The notes below the pieces were generated by a model, which saw nothing but the letters and a program-made list of their open reading frames with translations, did no database searches and was not told where the DNA came from. DNA of 64,000 nt, taken from the NCBI RefSeq assembly GCF_009720385.1, contig NZ_ML769301.1:186001-250000 (forward strand), given 5' to 3'. Below are positions 42,669-51,339 of this stretch, piece after piece. A program made the translations under genes and the position numbers. Every line of letters begins with the position of its first letter. Within the stretch, counting starts at the first letter, position 1. Source of the DNA: Catellatospora vulcania. GTDB taxonomy: Bacteria; Actinomycetota; Actinomycetes; Mycobacteriales; Micromonosporaceae.

Positions 42669-43699
42669 CCGCCCTCGACACCGCCCCCGCCGAGACGGCC
42701 ACCACCGGCGGCGCCCGGCTGGCCAGGCGCGCCTTCGCGGTACGCGAACTCGGCATCGCCCTGGCCCTGGTGCTGCTGGTCGTGGTCACCACGGTCGTCA
42801 ACCCGCGGTTCCTCAGCGCGCAGAACCTCAAGGACCTGCTGCTGGGCTCCACGATCCTGGCGATCCTGGCCGTCGGGCAGGCGGTCGTCGTCATCACCCG
42901 CAACGTCGACCTGTCCGTCGGGTCCGTCCTCGGGCTGTCGGCGTTCGCGACCGGGGCGGTGTTCGTCGCCGTACCCGGCCTGCCGATCCCGCTGATGCTG
43001 GTCATCGGCGCGGCCCTCGGGGCGGTGCTGGGCGCGGTCAACGGCGGGCTCATCGCGGCGGCCCGGGTACCCGCGCTCGTGGTCACCCTCGGCACCCTGT
43101 ACGTGTTCCGGGGCCTGGACTACATGTGGGCCACCGGCCGCCAGATCAACGCCGCCGACATGCCCGCCGCCTTCCTGCGGATGGGCACCGCGACCGTGCT
43201 CGGCGTGCCGGTGCTGGCCCTGTTCGCCGCGGCCGTGCTGGTCGCCGTCGGCTACGTGCTGCGCAACCACCGCAGCGGCCGCGAGCTGTACGCCATCGGC
43301 TCCGACCCCGCCGCGGCCCGGCTTTCGGGCATCCCCAGCGGACGGCGCGTGTTCTACGCGTTCGTCACCAGCGGCGCGCTCGCCGGCCTGGCCGGTGTCC
43401 TGCACGCGGCCCGGTTCGGCACCCTCGACGCCAACGCGGGCCTGGGCACCGAGCTCAACGTCGTCGCCGCGGTCGTCGTCGGCGGCGTGGCGATCTTCGG
43501 CGGCAGCGGCTCGGTGTACGGCGCGGCCCTGGGCGCGGTCCTGCTGACCACGATCCGGGCCGCCCTGCCGGTGCTCGGCATCAACCCGTTCTGGCAGGAC
43601 GCCGCGGTCGGCGCGCTGATCCTCGCCGCGATCGGCCTCGACCGGGCGCTGTCGGCCCGCGTCGCGCGCAGCCTGCGAGAGAGGAAGGCCCATGTCTGA
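42665..43699 (+). CDS. Rhamnose ABC importer, permease 1
   Basis: 344 aa, a BPD_transp_2 (RbsC-like) inner-membrane permease with about nine hydrophobic helices. Typical segments are [40 protein letters not shown], the coupling-region motif [17 protein letters not shown], and [20 protein letters not shown]. Its ATG overlaps the ATPase stop by four bases and its end overlaps the next permease by eight. The two permeases are presumably the two halves of one channel. Confidence 0.92.
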   Translation: MTALDTAPAETATTGGARLARRAFAVRELGIALALVLLVVVTTVVNPRFLSAQNLKDLLLGSTILAILAVGQAVVVITRNVDLSVGSVLGLSAFATGAVFVAVPGLPIPLMLVIGAALGAVLGAVNGGLIAAARVPALVVTLGTLYVFRGLDYMWATGRQINAADMPAAFLRMGTATVLGVPVLALFAAAVLVAVGYVLRNHRSGRELYAIGSDPAAARLSGIPSGRRVFYAFVTSGALAGLAGVLHAARFGTLDANAGLGTELNVVAAVVVGGVAIFGGSGSVYGAALGAVLLTTIRAALPVLGINPFWQDAAVGALILAAIGLDRALSARVARSLRERKAHV

Positions 43700-44705
43700 G
43701 CCCGTCGCCCGGATCCGCCGTGCCCTGGGCACCTGGGACGCGGTGGTGCTGCTCGCGCTGGTGGCCGTCGCCGTCGTCGGCGCGCTGACCATCGAAGGCG
43801 TCGCCAGCCCACGGTTCTGGCGGTTCGTGGTCCTGGAGGCGATCCCGATCGCCCTGATCGCTCTGCCGATGACCTTGATCGTCATCACCGGCGAGATCGA
43901 CCTGTCGGTGGCCAGCGTGCTCGGGCTGACCTGCTCGGTCATGGGACAGCTGTGGGTGTCGGGGGTGACCTCGCTGCCCGTGCTGATCCTGCTCAGCCTG
44001 CTGCTGGGCGGCGCGCTCGGGGCCGTCAACGGGCTGTTCATCACCGGGTTCGGCCTGCCGTCGCTGGCGGTCACCATCGGCACCCTGGCCCTCTACCGCG
44101 GCCTGGCCTACGTCGTGCTCGGCGACCGGGCCGTGGCGAACTACCCGACGACCTGGACCACCTCGGCGATCCAGCCGCTGCCCGGCACCACCATCCCGTG
44201 GATGATCCTGGTCGTCGCCGCGCTGGCCGTCGTGTTCGCGGTCGTCCTGCACGCCATGCCGATCGGCCGCGGCCTGTACGCGATGGGCAACAACGCCGAG
44301 GCGGCCCGCTTCGCCGGGGTCGACGTCCGGCTCACCAAGTTCTGGCTGTTCGTCGCGTCCGGTGCGATGTCCGCGCTGGCCGGGGTGTTCTGGACGCTGC
44401 GCTTCGCCAGCGCCCGCGCCGACAACGGCAGTGGTCTGGAACTGGCCGTCGTCGCCGCGGTCCTGCTCGGCGGCGTATCGATCTTCGGCGGCCGGGGTGC
44501 GCTGCTCGGCGTGCTGGCCGCCGTCGCCCTGCTCGGGGTGCTGCGTAACGCGCTGCAGCTGGCGTACGTGCCGGCCAACACGTTGACGGTCATCACCGGC
44601 TCACTGCTGATCGCCTCGGTCGTCGGACCGAATGTCGCCGGGATGCTGCGCGAGCGGCTGCGCCGGCGGCGAACCACCGCACCAACAGTTTCGCCCTCCT
44701 CCTGA
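43692..44705 (+). CDS. Rhamnose ABC importer, permease 2
   Basis: 337 aa, a second RbsC-like permease: LPMTLIVITGEIDLSVASVL, VNGLFITGFGLPSLAVTIGT, YAMGNNAEAARFAGVDV (EAA-like coupling region) and LLGGVSIFGGRGALLG. The basic C-terminus (LRERLRRRR) is cytoplasmic. ATG at 43692, inside the end of permease 1. A 44-base gap with AAAGGA before the next ATG separates it from the binding protein, which usually needs a higher expression level. Confidence 0.92.
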   Translation: MSEPVARIRRALGTWDAVVLLALVAVAVVGALTIEGVASPRFWRFVVLEAIPIALIALPMTLIVITGEIDLSVASVLGLTCSVMGQLWVSGVTSLPVLILLSLLLGGALGAVNGLFITGFGLPSLAVTIGTLALYRGLAYVVLGDRAVANYPTTWTTSAIQPLPGTTIPWMILVVAALAVVFAVVLHAMPIGRGLYAMGNNAEAARFAGVDVRLTKFWLFVASGAMSALAGVFWTLRFASARADNGSGLELAVVAAVLLGGVSIFGGRGALLGVLAAVALLGVLRNALQLAYVPANTLTVITGSLLIASVVGPNVAGMLRERLRRRRTTAPTVSPSS

Positions 44706-44749
44706 CGCCGCCGTGACTCGCGGCTTCCCCCGATGAAAGGAATCTCCCC

Positions 44750-45805
44750 ATGAGAGCAGGCACGAAGCGGGTACGCCTGGTGGCGATGGCCGCGCTGACG
44801 GTGCTCACGTTCGCCACGGCGGCGTGCGCCGAGGACGGCGCCGACGGCACCACCACCCCCGGCGCGTCGACCGGCACCATGAAGAGCGGCCTGAAGATCG
44901 CCTTCCTGCCCAAGCAGGTCAACAACCCGTACTTCACCACCTCCGACAACGGCGGCAAGGCCGCGGTCGAGGAGATCAAGGGCAACTACAGTGAGACCGG
45001 GCCGTCCGAGGCCAGCCCGTCGGCGCAGGTCAGCTACATCAACACGCTGTCGCAGCAGAGCACCGACGTGATCGTGGTGTCCGCCAACGACAAGGACGCC
45101 ATCTGCGGCGCGCTCAACGAGGCCCGCCAGGCCGGCGCGAAGGTCGTCACCTTCGACTCCGACACCAACCCGACCTGCCGCGACCTGTTCATCAACCAGG
45201 CGACCGCCGAAGGCATCGCCGCCAACCAGGTGAAGCTGATCTCCGAGGCGGTCGGCGCGGACGGCGGCGAGATCGCGATCCTGTCGGCGACCGCCAACGC
45301 CACGAACCAGAACGCCTGGATCGAGCTGATGAAGACCGAGCTGGCCAAGCCCGAGTACGCCAAGCTCAAGCTCGTCGACACCGTCTACGGCGACGACCAG
45401 GACCAGAAGTCGTTCACCGAGACCCAGGCGCTGCTGGCCAAGCACCCCAACCTCAAGGGCATCATCTCGCCGACCACCGTCGGCGTCGCCGCGGCCGCCC
45501 GCTACCTGTCCGGCTCCACGTACAAGGGCAAGGTGCAGCTGACCGGCCTGGGCACGCCCAACCAGATGCGCGCCTTCGTCAAGGACGGCACCGTCAAGGC
45601 GTTCGCACTGTGGAACCCGGCCGACCTGGGCTACCTGGCCGCGTACGCCGGTGGCGCGCTGGCCTCCGGGCTGATCACCGGCAAGGAGGGTGACAAGTTC
45701 ACCGCGGGCAAGCTCGGCGAGTACACCGTCGGCAAGGACGCCACCGTGCTGCTCGGCGACCCGTTCAGCTTCAACGCGTCCAACGTCGACCAGTTCAACT
45801 TCTGA
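44750..45805 (+). CDS. rhaS: Rhamnose ABC importer, substrate-binding lipoprotein
   Basis: 351 aa. A lipoprotein signal peptide ends in the lipobox TAAC (Cys26), anchoring it outside the membrane. The mature part is a periplasmic-binding-protein fold of the RbsB/LsrB/RhaS type: KIAFLPKQVNNPYFTTSDNG, TDVIVVSANDKDAICGAL, KVVTFDSDTNPTCRDLF, GEIAILSATANATNQNAW, IISPTTVGVAAAARYL, AFALWNPADLGYLAAYAG. The residues KQ.NNPYF and the WNPADLGYL segment are those kept in rhamnose-binding members. It delivers the sugar to the two permeases. Confidence 0.92.
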   Translation: MRAGTKRVRLVAMAALTVLTFATAACAEDGADGTTTPGASTGTMKSGLKIAFLPKQVNNPYFTTSDNGGKAAVEEIKGNYSETGPSEASPSAQVSYINTLSQQSTDVIVVSANDKDAICGALNEARQAGAKVVTFDSDTNPTCRDLFINQATAEGIAANQVKLISEAVGADGGEIAILSATANATNQNAWIELMKTELAKPEYAKLKLVDTVYGDDQDQKSFTETQALLAKHPNLKGIISPTTVGVAAAARYLSGSTYKGKVQLTGLGTPNQMRAFVKDGTVKAFALWNPADLGYLAAYAGGALASGLITGKEGDKFTAGKLGEYTVGKDATVLLGDPFSFNASNVDQFNF

Positions 45806-45830
45806 CCCGACCGCGTAAAGGAGGCATGGC

Positions 45831-46163
45831 GTGCGCCGGATCTGCTTCACCCTGCAGGTCAGACCCGACCGGCTGGAAGAGTACCGGCGCCGCCATGCCC
45901 AGGTCTGGCCCGACATGCTCGCGGCACTGCGCGACACCGGCTGGCACGACTACAGCCTGTTCCTGCGCGAGGACGGCCTGCTGGTGGGCTACCTGCTCAC
46001 CGACGACTTCGACGCCGCCCTGGCGGCCATGGACGACACCGACGTCAACGCCCGCTGGCAGGCGCAGATGGCCGAGTTCTTCGACACCGGCCGCCCCGAC
46101 CAGCACATGCACGTGCTCACCGAAGTGTTCCACCTTGCAGATCAGCTAGGAGACCCACGATGA
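45831..46163 (+). CDS. rhaM: L-rhamnose mutarotase
   Basis: 110 aa, a dimeric alpha+beta-barrel mutarotase that interconverts the alpha and beta anomers of L-rhamnose so the isomerase gets its preferred form. Family marks: ICFTLQVRPDRLEEYRRRH with the active-site Tyr and His, WPDMLAALRDTGWHDYSLFL, DVNARWQAQMAEFF and a late acidic/aromatic end. The GTG at 45831 lies after AAAGGAGG; a nearby ATG is in another frame. The stop overlaps the rhaI ATG. Confidence 0.93.
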   Translation: MRRICFTLQVRPDRLEEYRRRHAQVWPDMLAALRDTGWHDYSLFLREDGLLVGYLLTDDFDAALAAMDDTDVNARWQAQMAEFFDTGRPDQHMHVLTEVFHLADQLGDPR

Positions 46164-47335
46164 CCGACCTCCCGCCGCAGTCGCGCGTGCTTTCGACCCT
46201 GCGCGGGCAGCGCATCGAGACGGCCTCCTGGGCATACGGCAACTCGGGCACCCGGTTCAAGGTGTTCGCCCAGCAGGGCGTGCCCCGCGACCCGTACGAG
46301 AAGATCGCCGACGCGGCCACCGTGCACCGCTTCACCGGCGTAGCCCCGACGGTCGCGCTGCACATCCCCTGGGACAAGGTCGACGACTACGCCGACCTGG
46401 CCCGCCACGCCGCCGAGCTGGGCATCGCGCTGGGCACCATCAACGCCAACGTCTTCCAGGACGACGACTACAAGCTCGGCAGCGTCACCAACGCCGACCC
46501 GGGCGTACGCCGCAAAGCCATCGGCCACCTGCTCGAATGCATCGACATCATGGACCGCACCGGCTCGCGCGACCTGAAACTGTGGTTCTCCGACGGCACC
46601 AACTACCCCGGCCAGGACGACGTGCGCACCCGGCAGGACCGCCTCGCCGACGCGCTGCGCGAGACCTATGACCGGCTGGGGGCCGAGCAGCGGATGCTGC
46701 TGGAGTACAAGCTGTTCGAACCCGCCTTCTACATGACCGACGTGCCCGACTGGGGCACCGCCTACCTGCACTGCACGCAGCTCGGCGAGCGCGCCCAGGT
46801 CGTCATCGACACCGGCCACCACGCGCCGGGCACCAACATCGAGTTCATCGTCGCGATGCTGCTGCGCGCGGGCCGGCTCGGCGGGTTCGACTTCAACTCC
46901 CGCTTCTACGCCGACGACGACCTGATGGTCGGCTCCGCCGACCCGTTCCAGCTGTTCCGGATCATGCACGAGATCGTGCTGGCCGGTGCACTGGAGGAGT
47001 CCGCCGGGATCGCGTTCATGCTCGACCAGTGCCACAACATCGAACCGAAGATCCCCGCGGTGATCCGGTCGGTGATGAACGTGCAGGAGGCCACCGCCAA
47101 GGCGCTGCTCGTCGACCACGCAGCCCTGCGCGCCGCACAGCAGTCCGGCGACGTGCTGGAAGCCAACGCCGCCCTGATGGACGCGTACCACACCGACGTC
47201 CGCCCGATGCTGCGTGACCTGCGCGAGGACATGGGCCTGGACCCGGACCCGATCGCCGCGTACCGGCGCTCGGGCTACTTCGAGCAGATCCGCAACGCGC
47301 GGGCCGACGGCCAGGCCGCGGGCTGGGGTGCGTGA
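46160..47335 (+). CDS. rhaI: L-rhamnose isomerase
   Basis: 391 aa, TIM-barrel aldose-ketose isomerase (the shorter RhaI type, not E. coli RhaA) converting L-rhamnose to L-rhamnulose with divalent metal. Characteristic segments are ASWAYGNSGTRFKVFAQQG, VALHIPWDKVDDY, KLWFSDGTNYPGQDD, LLEYKLFEPAFY with a metal-binding Glu, VVIDTGHHAPGTNIEF and FDFNSRFYADDDLMVGS. Four-base overlaps join it to rhaM before it and to the aldolase gene after it. Confidence 0.93.
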   Translation: MTDLPPQSRVLSTLRGQRIETASWAYGNSGTRFKVFAQQGVPRDPYEKIADAATVHRFTGVAPTVALHIPWDKVDDYADLARHAAELGIALGTINANVFQDDDYKLGSVTNADPGVRRKAIGHLLECIDIMDRTGSRDLKLWFSDGTNYPGQDDVRTRQDRLADALRETYDRLGAEQRMLLEYKLFEPAFYMTDVPDWGTAYLHCTQLGERAQVVIDTGHHAPGTNIEFIVAMLLRAGRLGGFDFNSRFYADDDLMVGSADPFQLFRIMHEIVLAGALEESAGIAFMLDQCHNIEPKIPAVIRSVMNVQEATAKALLVDHAALRAAQQSGDVLEANAALMDAYHTDVRPMLRDLREDMGLDPDPIAAYRRSGYFEQIRNARADGQAAGWGA

Positions 47336-49365
47336 TGGCGGCCAAGGACGAGCTGCTCGCCCGGTCCCACCGGCTCGGCGCGGACCCGCGGTTCACCAAC
47401 TACGCCGGCGGCAACACCTCCGCCAAGGGCGAGGAGACCGATCCGGCGACGGGCCGGCCGGTACGGCTGCTGTGGGTCAAGGGCTCCGGCGGCGACCTCG
47501 GCACCCTGACCGAGGTCGGGCTCGCCGCGCTGCGCCTGGACCGGCTGCGGGCCCTGGCCGACGTGTACCCGGGAGTCGACCGCGAGGACGAGATGGTCGC
47601 CCTGTTCGACTACTGCCTGCACGGGCGCGGCGGCGCGGCGCCGTCGATCGACACCGCGATGCACGGGCTGCTCGACGCCGAACACGTCGATCACCTGCAC
47701 CCCGACGCGGGGATCGCGCTCGCGACCGCGGCCGACGGACCGGCGCTGACCAAGGAGTGCTACGGCGACCGGGTGGTCTGGGTGCCGTGGCGGCGGCCCG
47801 GCTTCCAGCTCGGCCTGGACATCGCCGCGGTACGCCGCGCCCACCCCGACGCGATCGGGGTCATCCTCGGCGGCCACGGCATCACCGCCTGGGGCGACAC
47901 CAGCGACGAGTGCGAGCAGCGCTCCACGGAGATGATCCGCACCGCGCAGGCGTTCCTCGACGAACGCGGCCGCCCCGAGCCGTTCGGGGCACGGCTGGCC
48001 GGGTACGAGCCGCTGCCCGAACCGGAGCGGCACGCCCGCGCGGCGGCGCTCGCCCCGGTGCTGCGCGGCCTGGCCTCCACCGACCGTCGCCAGGTCGGCC
48101 ACTACACCGACACCGATGAGGTGCTGGACTTCCTCGCCGGGGCCGAGCACCCGCGGCTGGCCGCGCTGGGCACCTCCTGCCCGGACCACTTCCTGCGTAC
48201 CAAGGTCCGCCCGATGGTGCTGGACCTGCCGCCCACGTCCGGGCTCGACGAGACCGTCGCCCGGCTCAAGGAGCTGCACGCCGCCTACCGCGACGACTAC
48301 GCCGCCTACTACCACCGCCACGCCACCGCCGACTCGCCGCCGATGCGGGGCGCGGACCCGGCGATCGTGCTCGTGCCCGGCGTCGGCATGTTCAGCTTCG
48401 GCCGCGACAAGCAGACCGCCCGGGTGGCCGGCGAGTTCTACGTCAACGCGATCAACGTCATGCGCGGCGCGGAAGCGGTCTCCCGCTACGAGCCGATCGC
48501 CGAGGCGGAGAAGTTCCGGATCGAGTACTGGGCCCTGGAAGAGGCGAAACTGGCCCGGATGCCGCAGCCCAAGCCGCTCGCGGCGAGGGTCGCGCTGGTC
48601 ACCGGCGGCGGCTCGGGCATCGGCCGCGCGGTCGCGCTGCGCCTGGCCGCCGAGGGCGCCTGCGTCGTGGTCGCCGACCGCGACACCGACGCCGCCGTTC
48701 GGGTCGCCGCCGAGATCGGCACGGCCGACGCCGCCGTCGCGGCCGGGGTCGACGTCACCGACGAGGAGCAGATCCGCGCCGGGTTCGCGGCGGCGGCGCT
48801 GGCGTTCGGCGGCGTCGACCTGGTGGTCAACAACGCGGGCCTGTCGGTGTCCAAGCCGCTGCTGGAGACCACGTCCCACGACTGGGACCGGCAGCACGAC
48901 GTGATGGCGCGCGGCTCGTTCCTCGTCTCACGGGAGGCCGCCCGGACCATGACCGCCCAGGGCACCGGTGGCGACATCATCTACATCGCCAGCAAGAACG
49001 CGGTCTTCGCCGGCCCGAACAACGTCGCCTACGGCGCGGCCAAAGCCGACCAGGCCCACCAGGTCCGGCTGCTCGCCGCCGAACTCGGCGGGCACGGCAT
49101 CCGGGTCAACGGCGTCAACCCCGACGGGGTCGTCCGCGGCTCGGGCATCTTCGCCGCCGGCTGGGGCGCGCAGCGCGCCGCCGTCTACGGCGTGCCCGAG
49201 GAGAAGCTGGGGGAGTACTACGCCCAACGCACCCTGCTCAAACGCGAGGTCCTGCCCGAGCACGTCGCCAACGCGGTCTTCGTGCTCGCGGGCGCGGAAC
49301 TGTCCCACACCACCGGCCTGCACGTCCCCGTCGACGCCGGGGTCGCCGCGGCGTTCCTGCGATGA
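47332..49365 (+). CDS. Bifunctional rhamnulose-1-phosphate aldolase / lactaldehyde dehydrogenase
   Basis: A 677-aa fusion. Residues 1-~400 are a class II (AraD-like) aldolase with the zinc-binding HVDHLHPDAG, GGHGITAWGDT and EFYVNAINVMRGAE; it splits L-rhamnulose-1-phosphate into DHAP and L-lactaldehyde. Residues ~425-677 are a short-chain dehydrogenase with VALVTGGGSGIGRA for NAD binding, NNAGLSVSKPL and the catalytic pair Tyr-x3-Lys in YGAAKA; it should oxidise L-lactaldehyde to L-lactate. The fusion passes the reactive aldehyde on directly. GTG 47332 and ATG 47335 are both possible starts. Known as RhaD- or RhaE-type fusion in bacteria. Confidence 0.93.
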   Translation: MMAAKDELLARSHRLGADPRFTNYAGGNTSAKGEETDPATGRPVRLLWVKGSGGDLGTLTEVGLAALRLDRLRALADVYPGVDREDEMVALFDYCLHGRGGAAPSIDTAMHGLLDAEHVDHLHPDAGIALATAADGPALTKECYGDRVVWVPWRRPGFQLGLDIAAVRRAHPDAIGVILGGHGITAWGDTSDECEQRSTEMIRTAQAFLDERGRPEPFGARLAGYEPLPEPERHARAAALAPVLRGLASTDRRQVGHYTDTDEVLDFLAGAEHPRLAALGTSCPDHFLRTKVRPMVLDLPPTSGLDETVARLKELHAAYRDDYAAYYHRHATADSPPMRGADPAIVLVPGVGMFSFGRDKQTARVAGEFYVNAINVMRGAEAVSRYEPIAEAEKFRIEYWALEEAKLARMPQPKPLAARVALVTGGGSGIGRAVALRLAAEGACVVVADRDTDAAVRVAAEIGTADAAVAAGVDVTDEEQIRAGFAAAALAFGGVDLVVNNAGLSVSKPLLETTSHDWDRQHDVMARGSFLVSREAARTMTAQGTGGDIIYIASKNAVFAGPNNVAYGAAKADQAHQVRLLAAELGGHGIRVNGVNPDGVVRGSGIFAAGWGAQRAAVYGVPEEKLGEYYAQRTLLKREVLPEHVANAVFVLAGAELSHTTGLHVPVDAGVAAAFLR

Positions 49366-50801
49366 GCACGGACACGGTGCGGATCGCCGCCGTCGACCTC
49401 GGCGCGTCCAGCGGCCGCGTGATGGCCGCCCGCGTCGGCCCCGACACCCTCGACCTGACCGAGGTCACCCGCTTCGCCAACATCCCCGTACGGGCCGGTG
49501 GCACCCTGCACTGGGACGTGCTGAGCCTGTACCGATGCACCCTCGACGGGCTGCGCGAAGCCGGACCCGTCGACTCGATCGGGATCGACTCGTGGGCCGT
49601 CGACTACGGGCTGCTCGACGCCGACGGACGGCTGCTGGGCAACCCGGTGCACTACCGGGACTCCCGCACCGACGGCGTCATCGACAAGGTGCTGCGTGAT
49701 GTGCCGGCCGGTCGGCTGTACGCGACCACCGGCCTGCAACTCCAGCCGTTCAACACACTGTTCCAGCTGGTCGCCGCCCGTGACACGGCGCAGCTCGCGT
49801 CGGCGCGCACGCTGCTGCTGATACCCGACCTGCTCGCGTACTGGCTGACCGGCGAGATCGGCGCGGAACGCACCAACGCCTCGACGACCCAGCTGCTCGA
49901 CGTGAGCACCGGAACCTGGACGGCGGACCTGGCCGCGCAGGTCGGCATCCCGGCCGCGATCCTGCCGCCGCTGCGCGAGCCCGGCACGGCCGTCGGCGTG
50001 CTGAACCCGGACGTCGACCGGCACACCGGACTCGGGCCGACCCAGGTCACCGCCGTGGCCTCGCACGACACCGCGTCGGCTGTCGTCGGCGTGCCTGCCC
50101 GCGGTGACCGGTTCGCCTACATCTCCTGCGGCACGTGGTCGCTGGTCGGCGTCGAGCTGGACCGGCCCGTGCTGACCGAGCAGAGCCGCGCGGCGAACTT
50201 CACCAACGAGATCGGCGTCGACGGCACCGTCCGCTACCTGCGCAACGTGATGGGCCTGTGGCTGCTGCAGGAGTGCCAGCGGGTATGGGGCGTCGACGAC
50301 GTCGAGCCCCTGCTGCGAGCGGCCGCCCGCAGCCCCGCGTTCCGGTCCGTCGTCGACCCCGACGACCCGGTCTTCCTGCCGCCGGGAGACATGCCCGCCC
50401 GGATCGGCGAAGCCTGCCGCCGCACGGGGCAACCGGTGCCGGGCACCCCGGCCGAGATGGTGCGCTGCATCCTCGACAGCCTCGCGCTGGCCCACCGCGC
50501 GGCCGTCCTCGATGCCCAGCGCCTGTCCGGCAGGGAGGTCGACGTCGTCCACATCGTCGGCGGGGGAGCGCGCAACGAGCTGCTGTGCCAGCTCACCGCC
50601 GACGCCTGCGGGCTGCCGGTGCTCGCCGGTCCGGTCGAGGCGACCGCGCTGGGCAACATCCTGGTCCAGGCCCGCGCGCTGGGCGTGGTCGGTGCCGGGC
50701 TCGCGGACCTGCGGTCGCTGATCCGCGACACCCAGCCGGTACGCCAACACACCCCGCGGGGCGTCGCCGTAGCCTGGACGGCGACGCGCCTGGCCCGCTG
50801 A
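49362..50801 (+). CDS. rhaB: L-rhamnulokinase
   Basis: A 479-aa FGGY-family kinase: VDLGASSGRVMAARVG (phosphate-binding loop 1), SIGIDSWAVDYGLLD, HYRDSRTDG, AVASHDTASAVVGVP, ISCGTWSLVGVE and VHIVGGGARNELLCQLTADA (adenosine site). It phosphorylates L-rhamnulose at O1 with ATP. It is the last gene of the nine-gene unit that starts with the ATPase at 41169; the start overlaps the aldolase-dehydrogenase stop by four bases. Confidence 0.94.
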   Translation: MSTDTVRIAAVDLGASSGRVMAARVGPDTLDLTEVTRFANIPVRAGGTLHWDVLSLYRCTLDGLREAGPVDSIGIDSWAVDYGLLDADGRLLGNPVHYRDSRTDGVIDKVLRDVPAGRLYATTGLQLQPFNTLFQLVAARDTAQLASARTLLLIPDLLAYWLTGEIGAERTNASTTQLLDVSTGTWTADLAAQVGIPAAILPPLREPGTAVGVLNPDVDRHTGLGPTQVTAVASHDTASAVVGVPARGDRFAYISCGTWSLVGVELDRPVLTEQSRAANFTNEIGVDGTVRYLRNVMGLWLLQECQRVWGVDDVEPLLRAAARSPAFRSVVDPDDPVFLPPGDMPARIGEACRRTGQPVPGTPAEMVRCILDSLALAHRAAVLDAQRLSGREVDVVHIVGGGARNELLCQLTADACGLPVLAGPVEATALGNILVQARALGVVGAGLADLRSLIRDTQPVRQHTPRGVAVAWTATRLAR

Positions 50802-50811
50802 GCGCATCCCG

Positions 50812-51336
50812 TCAGTCGAGGCCGGTGCGGCCCTCGGCCCAGTACGCCTTGCCCTTCACCTGGCCGGGTGTCCGTGGCCAGGCACGGCTGTCGCGCCGAA
50901 CGGCGTGCACCGTCGCCGCGTCGCCGGTGACGACCAGGGTGGACGGTGCCTGAGCTGCGGCTTCGCGTGCCTGGCCGAGCAGTTCGACGCGGTCGTGGGC
51001 CTTCGCGACCACCGTCACCCGTCCGGTGACACCCAGCCCGGCCAGCACGTCTGCCAGCCTGGCGGGATCGCGCGCCTCGAAGACAAGGGACACGTCGCCG
51101 GTGACCGTGCGCAGCGCGCAGGCAAGCGCGACGCTGGACTCGTCCCCGACGAAGACCACGGGACCAGCGGGGCCACGCAGATCGATGGAGCGGCGCGGCC
51201 CGAGCACCTCGCACACGTCGCCGACCGCCACCCGCCCGAACCACTCCGACGCGGGACCGTCCCCATGCGTGAACGCGATCAGCTCTGTCACACCACGGTC
51301 GGTGTCCCAGCTGATCGGCGGGTAGGTGCGCAGGGT
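50812..51336 (-). pseudogene. Siderophore-interacting protein, 5'-truncated
   Basis: The frame encodes the C-terminal SIP domain of ferric-siderophore reductases: RTYPPISWDTDRGVTELIAF, HGDGPASEWFGRVAVGDVCE, VVFVGDESSVALACALR, and the NAD(P)H-binding tail ending GQVKGKAYWAEGRTGLD, a family signature. Complete proteins begin 80-100 residues earlier with an FAD-binding barrel. Here the in-frame codon just before TLRTYPP is TAG (complement at 51337-51339), exactly where the TnpB-type element begins. Translation could restart at the GTG at 51291, but the FAD-binding part would be absent, so a functional reductase is unlikely. Confidence 0.8.
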
Positions 51337-51339
51337 CTA

